This document shows, one piece after another, positions 51,823 through 57,234 of a stretch of 57,234 nucleotides of DNA. The stretch covers positions 1-57,234 of the forward strand of contig JAFDXD010000095.1 of assembly GCA_018268135.1 (NCBI GenBank), written 5' to 3'. Positions within the stretch are counted from its first letter, which is position 1, and every line of letters starts with the position of its first letter. Below the pieces are notes generated by a model that saw only the letters and a list, made by a program, of their open reading frames with translations, did not search any database and was not told where the DNA came from. The translations under genes and the position numbers were made by a program. The DNA is from Bacteroidota bacterium (GTDB taxonomy: Bacteria; Bacteroidota; Bacteroidia; Chitinophagales; Chitinophagaceae).

Positions 51823-52482
51823 ATGCAGCCCAAAGCATTTCTTTTTGATATGAATGGAACCATGATTGACGATATGCATTATCACGAAAAAGCATGGTTT
51901 GATATTTTGAATAACCAAATTGGTTATCCCATTTCTATGGCCGATACCAAAAAACAGATGTATGGAAAAAATGAAGAGCTTTTTGAAAGATTATTTGGAA
52001 CAGAAAAATATACAAACGAAGAAGTTGCTGCCTGGTCTTTAATGAAAGAAAAAAAATATCAGCAGGTCTTTCTCCCACATTTACAATTAATAAAGGGCCT
52101 TAATCATTTTTTAGAAAAAGCACAACAGCATAAAATTGCTATGGCCATTGGCACTGCTGCAAGCCCCTTCAATGTAAATTTTGTATTAGATAACCTGCCG
52201 GTAAAAAAATATTTTGATGCTATCATTACAGCAGATGATGTAGCTACCAGCAAACCTAACCCGGAAGTATTTACTAAATGTGCCGATATATTACAGGTTT
52301 CATACAACGATTGTATTGTATTTGAAGATTCACCCAAAGGTGTGCAGGCTGCATTAAATGCCGGTATGAAAGCAGTAGTCATTTTGAGTTACCATCAACA
52401 GTACGAGTTTGATCACCTTGATAATATTGTATTATTTATCAATGATTATACTGATGCCCGGCTTAATGATCTGTTATTATAA
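51823..52482 (+). CDS. HAD-family hydrolase, beta-phosphoglucomutase-like, with D-to-N in motif I
   Basis: The 219-residue HAD-superfamily protein has a small helical cap. Motif I is FDMNGT with nucleophile Asp9, but the usual second Asp is Asn11. Motif II is in IGTAASP, Lys in SKPNPEVF, and acidic motif IV in VFEDSPKG. The cap and length are those of subfamily I beta-phosphoglucomutase/phosphatase-like proteins. The second acidic residue of DxD normally acts as the acid/base, so the substitution may change activity; it is a known variation in some HAD proteins. Substrate unknown. Confidence 0.88.
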   Translation: MQPKAFLFDMNGTMIDDMHYHEKAWFDILNNQIGYPISMADTKKQMYGKNEELFERLFGTEKYTNEEVAAWSLMKEKKYQQVFLPHLQLIKGLNHFLEKAQQHKIAMAIGTAASPFNVNFVLDNLPVKKYFDAIITADDVATSKPNPEVFTKCADILQVSYNDCIVFEDSPKGVQAALNAGMKAVVILSYHQQYEFDHLDNIVLFINDYTDARLNDLLL

Positions 52483-52514
52483 AAAAAGGCTTTTGTAATT
52501 TTTTTACAAAAGCC
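52481..52514 (-). terminator. Rho-independent terminator of the beta-barrel gene
   Basis: On the minus strand GGCTTTTGTAA pairs with TTACAAAAGCC, followed by seven T residues. It lies about 33 bases past the stop at 52547 and overlaps the end of the convergent HAD gene. Confidence 0.85.
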
Positions 52515-52546
52515 AGGTAAGCATGATAAAACAGTGATTGCTTTCC

Positions 52547-53224
52547 CTAAAACTTAAAAGTAAGCCCCCCGTTTAAGATATATTTTCCATAGCCAGCCTC
52601 TGCATAAAATGCTGCATTTTTTGAAAGTTTAAATTCTGCACCTAACCCTACCTGGTAGGCCAGGTCTGGAAGGTCTACATTTTGCATATTAATTTTTGCA
52701 CCGGTACCATCAGTAAAATTTTGCTGCCAGCTATTTATTCCAATGGCGGTTCTAATATACGGCTCCACTTTGCCACCTGCTGCTAAATAGCTTTTTAAAT
52801 TTAACATAAAAGACCAGTTATTAAATTTTACATTAAAATCGGGTGTAGTACCGGGGTTTGAAATATCAAAATAAGGCGCACTAACCCAGCCATGTGTTAC
52901 CAAAGCTCCGATGCTTATATTTCTGCTAAACCTATAATCAAAAGACCCGGTAATGGGCCCCATTTGAGATATATTTCCCTGATTGGCATTTGCATAATCT
53001 GGCAAATAATTTTTATCAAGATTTGGATATCCATATCCTATAGAAAGATTGATAGTGGGTTGAAATGGAGGTGATTTTCGGCGCATGCTGGGAGGTACCG
53101 GCCTTACCATTCTTCTTGGGCGGTAATACCTGCCGCCGGGCCTTACCATTATAACCTGGCTTTCGGCAACAGTAGAAAATAATAAGGTTACAATTAATAA
53201 TGCTGAAAAATTTTTAAGACGCAT
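52547..53224 (-). CDS. Outer-membrane beta-barrel protein (porin-family like)
   Basis: The 225-residue exported protein has a signal peptide (about 1-22, ending AESQ). An Arg/Pro-rich segment follows (about 28-55), then eight or so amphipathic beta strands ending in an aromatic residue (LNGGLTFKF), typical of small outer-membrane barrels. The start at 53224 (MRLKNFSALL) is preferred over the frame from 53299 because it leaves a normal signal peptide. Function is unknown. The basic RPGGRYYRPRRM segment could bind polyanions or peptidoglycan. Confidence 0.82.
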   Translation of the reverse strand: MRLKNFSALLIVTLLFSTVAESQVIMVRPGGRYYRPRRMVRPVPPSMRRKSPPFQPTINLSIGYGYPNLDKNYLPDYANANQGNISQMGPITGSFDYRFSRNISIGALVTHGWVSAPYFDISNPGTTPDFNVKFNNWSFMLNLKSYLAAGGKVEPYIRTAIGINSWQQNFTDGTGAKINMQNVDLPDLAYQVGLGAEFKLSKNAAFYAEAGYGKYILNGGLTFKF

Positions 53225-53320
53225 AAAATTTTGTTTTTTATACGACTGTTTACTTTTCAAAAAGATTAATGAAGTTTTAAAACAATTAGCTTTTAACAAC
53301 TGCTTATCAAAATCCTAAAA

Positions 53321-55207
53321 TTATCTGGTAGGTAAAGAAATGATGAATGTACTACCGGTGCCGGGTACACTTTCAATTAAAAGGCTGGCATTTATATTTT
53401 TCAATAATTCTTTTATCAAAAACAGGCCAAGCCCACTCCCCTTCTCTCCTTTAGTGCCATTGGTGCTATTGCTGTCATTGGTATTGATGGCAATTACCTG
53501 CTCTTCTGTAAGCCCAATGCCTTCATCTTTTACAGATAAATAAATCCTATCATTAACTTTTTTACTGCCAATAAAAACTATCTTTTTTTCTGCACTAAAC
53601 TTAATGGCATTTGTAAGCAGGTTTCGCAGGGCAATCATTAAAATGTTATAGTCTCCCAAAATAGTTTCAGCAAAAATTTGTTGCTCTATTTCAATTTGCT
53701 TTTGAAGCGCCTGTGGCTTTACGCTGCTAATAGCATCTGCTACCAAATCCTGTACATTAACGGGGATAATGGCTGGCCTTGTATTTTTTATTTGCATATT
53801 GGCCCATGCCAAAAGATTATCTAACATGTCTCCGGTTTGCGAAACGGCATACATGGTTTGTGCTTTAAACATTTGTTTCTTTTCAGCGCTGATGCCCTCA
53901 TTATCCGCAAGTGTTAAATACGATCGCAAGGTTACTAAGGGGTTTCTAAGATCATGACTTATGATACTAAAAAGTCTGTCTTTTACATGGTTCAATGTTA
54001 ATAATTCATTTTTCTGATTGCTTATCTGCACATTTTGTTGTTGCAGCAACTTATTTTTTGCTCTTATACGAGTGTAAAAAAATGCAAACCCCAGCATTAC
54101 TGCAAATATGGAAGAGGCAATAATCAGTAAAAAATTGCGCTGGTTTTTTTGTTTGGTTACCTCGGCCTCTTTTTTTGTAAGCTCAGCATTTTTCTTTTCT
54201 ATCCGGTAGTCCGACTCCAGTTCAGTAAGCTGGTTTGATTTATCAATAGTAAAAATACTGTCTTTTAAATGATAATATTTTTTCAAATAAACAGTTTGCT
54301 GCTCATAATTTTTCATATTACCATACATATCAGACAAGTTGCGGTAATTTTCCATCACAATAGAAGTACTACCTGCCTGTGTGGCCAAATTGATGCTGTT
54401 AGTAAATGCAGCAATGGCTTTATCAAAATTATTTGCCTGCGAGTAAGCTGCGCCAATATTATTGTATAAAGATGCATACATATCGGGCGGAGTATTTACC
54501 TTCTTATAATATTGCAATACCGTATCAAAGCAGTTGATGGCTTTTTGAGTTTGGTTGATATGTTTATAGCTTAAGCCAATATTAGATAAAGTATTCATTG
54601 CATTTGAAACAAGGTTTGCCTTCAAAGCGAGGCTGTAAGCTTTATTCAAATATTTAAGGGCGCTATCATATTTACCAAGCTGATCGTAAGTAATGCCACG
54701 GGTATCGTAATAATTGCACACTTGTGATGTATCATTTAGTGCAATGATGATGACCCCTGCTTTATCATAATAATCATTGGTTTTTTCTGCATTTTTATTA
54801 TCAAAATATACATTGCCAATAGACAGTAGTGCATTCGATAATCGAAAACTATCTTTTAGCTGCTCATATATAAAGGTAGATTGCTGATAGTTGTATAAAG
54901 ATTTGTCGTAATCTGCCTTTACCAGGTAAGCATAGCCAAGGCTGTAAAAATTATTTGCTATGTTCAATGCTAACTTGTGGTTGGTAGCAATTTCTTTAGC
55001 TTTTTCTATATACTCAATGGCCTTACCTGCATTATTGTCTAAATAATAATTAGCAATAGTATTGTATATTTTCATCCTTGCCGTATCTGCTTTTTCATTA
55101 TCAGCAGCATTCAACAGGCTGTCAATAGGAATAGCCTGCTGGCAAAATGCAGAAGCAGGAATTAAAAAAAGCAACATGCATAAAATGCGATAAACCTTTT
55201 TGTACAT
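53321..55207 (-). CDS. Sensor histidine kinase with periplasmic TPR domain
   Basis: The 628-residue protein has a signal peptide (about 1-22), then about seven TPR-like repeats (about 35-310). A coiled coil follows, a membrane segment (about 350-370) and the kinase core: His418 in SIISHDLRNPL and the HATPase_c N, G1 and G2 boxes (NLLTNAIKFS, DEGIGLT, GSGLGLFL). The stop codon of the upstream LytTR response regulator overlaps its start (TAATG), so the pair is translationally coupled. A TPR domain outside the membrane as sensor is common in Bacteroidetes hybrid kinases. The signal is unknown. Confidence 0.92.
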   Translation of the reverse strand: MYKKVYRILCMLLFLIPASAFCQQAIPIDSLLNAADNEKADTARMKIYNTIANYYLDNNAGKAIEYIEKAKEIATNHKLALNIANNFYSLGYAYLVKADYDKSLYNYQQSTFIYEQLKDSFRLSNALLSIGNVYFDNKNAEKTNDYYDKAGVIIIALNDTSQVCNYYDTRGITYDQLGKYDSALKYLNKAYSLALKANLVSNAMNTLSNIGLSYKHINQTQKAINCFDTVLQYYKKVNTPPDMYASLYNNIGAAYSQANNFDKAIAAFTNSINLATQAGSTSIVMENYRNLSDMYGNMKNYEQQTVYLKKYYHLKDSIFTIDKSNQLTELESDYRIEKKNAELTKKEAEVTKQKNQRNFLLIIASSIFAVMLGFAFFYTRIRAKNKLLQQQNVQISNQKNELLTLNHVKDRLFSIISHDLRNPLVTLRSYLTLADNEGISAEKKQMFKAQTMYAVSQTGDMLDNLLAWANMQIKNTRPAIIPVNVQDLVADAISSVKPQALQKQIEIEQQIFAETILGDYNILMIALRNLLTNAIKFSAEKKIVFIGSKKVNDRIYLSVKDEGIGLTEEQVIAINTNDSNSTNGTKGEKGSGLGLFLIKELLKNINASLLIESVPGTGSTFIISLPTR

Positions 55208-55950
55208 TATAGAAATCTTTTTACCGTATTACCACCAACAATAGTTTGTATTACATCTTCTGCATAAGTTTTACCAATTTGCAATTGTATTTTATTTAAT
55301 GAAACCATATCGTTATCCAGGGAAGTAATCTTTGTTTTGTTGACGATATAAGAGCGGGAAATACGGATAAAATTATCAGATGGTAATTGTTGTTCTATGC
55401 TCTTCATACTTACCAGGGCAATCTTTTTATCTCCGTTTTCTAAAAATATATTTACAAAATCACCCAGAGATTGAATATATACTACATCACTGTAAAGTAT
55501 TTTGATATATGAGCTTTTATCTTTAATAAAAAAATGATCGCCGGCTACATTTTTAATAGCCTCATCGGCAGTCATACTATTTTTCATTTCATGCAAAGAG
55601 CGTGCTTTTTCTATAGCTCTTATCAACCTTTCGGGCGTTACAGGTTTTACCAGGTAATCAATAGCATCTACTTCATAGGCATCAACGGCATATAGTAAGT
55701 GAGAACTTATAAAAATAATCAGGGGCAACTTTGTTAAACTCTTAGCAAGCTGTATGCCTGTAAGGCCGGGCATTTCCACATCAAGTATCAATAAGTCGGC
55801 AGGTTGTTTTGATAATTCTGATACTACTTCCATAGCATTTTGGCATACAGCAAGGCACTGTAGGTGTGGTATCAATTGCAACTGTTGCAGGGTAAGCTCA
55901 CGATATATGAGGTCATCATCTGCAATAATGTAGGTAAGTAGGTTTGTCAT
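55207..55950 (-). CDS. LytTR-family response regulator
   Basis: The 247-residue protein has a receiver domain (about 1-120) with phosphoacceptor Asp57 in LLILDVEMPG, Asp11/Asp12 at the N-terminus and Lys in DYLVKPV. A LytTR DNA-binding domain follows (about 140-247; DVVYIQSLGDFVNIFLENG in part, RISRSYIVN). LytTR regulators bind pairs of direct repeats. A matching pair lies upstream at 56008-56037, so autoregulation is likely. It overlaps the kinase gene by one base. Confidence 0.93.
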   Translation of the reverse strand: MTNLLTYIIADDDLIYRELTLQQLQLIPHLQCLAVCQNAMEVVSELSKQPADLLILDVEMPGLTGIQLAKSLTKLPLIIFISSHLLYAVDAYEVDAIDYLVKPVTPERLIRAIEKARSLHEMKNSMTADEAIKNVAGDHFFIKDKSSYIKILYSDVVYIQSLGDFVNIFLENGDKKIALVSMKSIEQQLPSDNFIRISRSYIVNKTKITSLDNDMVSLNKIQLQIGKTYAEDVIQTIVGGNTVKRFL

Positions 55951-56007
55951 TAGATGCTGTAAAGCTACTTAATTTACAGTTTTAATATTGAAAATCTACC
56001 TAACTAA

Positions 56008-56042
56008 TCCGTTCGTCTATTTTTAAAAGCTGTTTGTCTATT
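56008..56042 (+). promoter_or_regulatory. Tandem direct repeats, likely LytTR-binding site
   Basis: CCGTTCGTCTATT (56009-56021) and CTGTTTGTCTATT (56030-56042) are direct repeats with a 21-base period. TCCGTTCGT at 56008-56016 fits the LytTR nonamer consensus [TA][AC][CA]GTTN[AG][TG] fully; the second nonamer (56029-56037) fits 7 of 9. A weaker third copy (CTGTTACTTTATT) is at 56054-56066. They stand 57-90 bases upstream of the response regulator start. This pattern is the one expected for autoregulation by a LytTR regulator; binding itself is inference. Confidence 0.5.
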
Positions 56043-56112
56043 CTTGTACTATTCTGTTACTTTATTTCTGTAGGTTTACATCGGTTTTTCATAGGATATT
56101 GGATTTTAATGC

Positions 56113-56146
56113 GGGACTAGATTTCTATCTTGGTCCCATTTTTTTT
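56113..56146 (+). terminator. Plus-strand terminator-like hairpin without a plus-strand gene
   Basis: GGGAC (56113-56117) pairs with GTCCC (56133-56137) and AGAT with ATCT inside, followed by eight T residues at 56139-56146. It lies in the 306-base gap 55951-56256, where both flanking genes are on the minus strand, so no known plus-strand transcript ends here. A small RNA is possible; a chance hairpin cannot be excluded. Confidence 0.5.
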
Positions 56147-56256
56147 ATATTCATTTTTTCTTTTCTGCCCATACAAATAACTACTGCCAAAAGCAGCATT
56201 GAAATAAGCCTGATGTAATAGTGAAAATTTGATTAATAAATGAAGATTACGTTCCT

Positions 56257-56919
56257 CTATTTATTTTTCCATTGAAAGGTATTAATAAGATGTGCAATAT
56301 CTTTTTGCAAAAAATCCTGCACCGGCCTCAAAGAGTCAGCATTGGGTGTGGTATCAAAATATAAAGCTCCTCTTATAAAATTCTTAGTAGTATCGCTCAT
56401 AAAAAATTGTTTTGAAGTAGCAGCATTACCTCCTACTTTAAAAAATACCCCTGATACTTTATTTGCTGTTTTAAAAGCGCTGTCTTTTATAGAAGTAGCT
56501 ACGGCTTCATTTTTATTGGTAAGTGTAAAAGCATCATTCACCATTTTATCAAACTGGTTAACGGCTGTAGAGTCTTTGTAGCCGCCGGTTATCTGCTTTA
56601 CTTTATAAATGGCTTTGCCTCCTATTATTTTGTAGCTTAAAAATATTCTTGCATTAAACTTTGGGAAATCTATGTTTATCCAATATGGATTTTCGGGGTT
56701 GCTATCAAAGTAAGTACTGTCTTTAATTATATTGGCATATACCGGATATTCAAACCTGTATGGAAATCCCACAGAGTCAAATACCTTGTATTGATGCTGT
56801 GGCAAAACAATATTAAAGTAACCCTTTTTTTTTGAAGTGTAAGTACTGTTGCAAGAGATTAAATAAAATATACTGAAAAAAAAGAAGGTTGCAAAAGCAG
56901 TAATGTTGATTTTGTTCAT
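56257..56919 (-). CDS. gldD: Gliding motility lipoprotein GldD
   Basis: The 220-residue exported protein has a lipobox LISC (Cys23). The GldD blocks are present: KKGYFNIVLPQ, FPYRFEYPVYA, WINIDFPKFNARIFLSYK (in part), SKQFFMSDTTKNFIRGALYF (in part) and RPVQDFLQKDI. GldD is required for gliding motility and type IX secretion function in Bacteroidetes such as Flavobacterium johnsoniae. It follows gldE by 18 bases, as in the usual gldE-gldD order. It may serve secretion here even if the organism does not glide. Confidence 0.93.
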   Translation of the reverse strand: MNKINITAFATFFFFSIFYLISCNSTYTSKKKGYFNIVLPQHQYKVFDSVGFPYRFEYPVYANIIKDSTYFDSNPENPYWINIDFPKFNARIFLSYKIIGGKAIYKVKQITGGYKDSTAVNQFDKMVNDAFTLTNKNEAVATSIKDSAFKTANKVSGVFFKVGGNAATSKQFFMSDTTKNFIRGALYFDTTPNADSLRPVQDFLQKDIAHLINTFQWKNK

Positions 56920-56937
56920 GGTTTGATATTCCGTTTT

Positions 56938-57234
56938 TTACAGAATTGTAATTTTCACTTTATCTATCCGGTTTTTATTAATTTCTAATGGTATAAATGA
57001 GAACTTGCCGCTGGTAAGGGTTTCATTCACCTGGGGAAATTCGCCGGCAATTTCCAATACAAGCCCCGCTACCGAATCGCTTTCTCCTCTTACTTCATCA
57101 AATGTATCTGCAGGCAGGTTCATGGCTTTGCAGGCATCATTTATCATTACTTTTCCTTCAAAAATATAATTATGGTCGTCTATTTTTTTATTGATATTTT
57201 CTTCATCATCAAACTCATCTTTTATTTCTCCAAT
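56938..57234 (-). CDS. gldE: Gliding-associated GldE/CorC-family membrane protein, C-terminal part
   Basis: The frame runs off the right window edge (57234) and so is incomplete; about 98 residues are present. The text matches the C-terminal end of GldE: EIKDEFDDEE, HNYIFEGKVMIND, VAGLVLEIAGEFP and a CorC_HlyC-type terminal domain. Full GldE proteins have a DUF21 membrane domain and CBS pair, which would lie outside the window. The gene is followed closely by gldD. Confidence 0.85.
   Translation of the reverse strand: MGEIKDEFDDEENINKKIDDHNYIFEGKVMINDACKAMNLPADTFDEVRGESDSVAGLVLEIAGEFPQVNETLTSGKFSFIPLEINKNRIDKVKITIL

Overview
This AT-rich window looks like chromosomal DNA from a Bacteroidota bacterium, most likely of the Chitinophagaceae or a close relative. 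The evidence is phylum-specific. Several genes are preceded by the Bacteroidetes promoter type (TTG, 19-21 bases, TAnnTTTG) and lack Shine-Dalgarno sequences. There is a type IX secretion C-terminal domain, a gldD gene with the end of gldE, the long form of IspG, and an MlaE/MlaF pair. No tRNA, rRNA, CRISPR array, prophage or transposase gene was seen.

Layout. 0.2-2.1 kb: an ArsR-type regulator and a persulfide dioxygenase-double rhodanese protein. 2.1-4.7 kb (minus): a lysophospholipid acyltransferase and NadB. 4.9-9.4 kb (plus): a four-gene cassette of unknown function behind a good promoter and a leader closed by a long inverted repeat. This is the best candidate for an undescribed system. 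9.4-14.6 kb (minus): IspG, a fused BatB/BatC-like protein, a class D beta-lactamase lipoprotein and a DUF3109 cysteine-rich protein. 15-19.5 kb (minus): two exported amidohydrolase-like proteins, mostly lacking metal ligands. 19.8-25.3 kb: a nucleoside/deoxyribose catabolic module (nucleoside phosphorylase, DeoC, aldehyde dehydrogenase, a half-length aldehyde dehydrogenase and a degenerate DeoC paralogue). 25.3-27 kb: a SPOR protein and an M20 amidohydrolase. 27.3-32.5 kb (minus): MlaF, MlaE, MaeB, a hotdog thioesterase and a thioredoxin-like protein. 32.6-44.8 kb (minus): envelope and exported proteins, namely a T9SS lipase-like protein, a papain-family protease, PbpC and an alpha-2-macroglobulin lipoprotein. 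45-48 kb (minus): LysA, ScpB and AtpG. 48.3-52.5 kb (plus): SecA and a HAD phosphatase. 52.5-57.2 kb (minus): a beta-barrel protein, a TPR histidine kinase with a LytTR response regulator, GldD and the C-terminus of GldE.

How the genes relate. The clearest functional groups are deoxynucleoside breakdown to glyceraldehyde-3-phosphate and acetaldehyde followed by acetaldehyde oxidation, the PbpC/alpha-2-macroglobulin envelope pair, persulfide detoxification, and the LytTR two-component pair. The LytTR pair has tandem LytTR-type direct repeats upstream. Three related palindromic intergenic elements, and a fourth possibly related one, lie between genes. They resemble the REP-like dispersed repeats of this phylum.

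Limits. All assignments come from reading motifs, family resemblance and spacing. No database search or structure prediction was run. Where an upstream in-frame start was possible, the start was chosen from promoter position and the usual N-terminus of the family.
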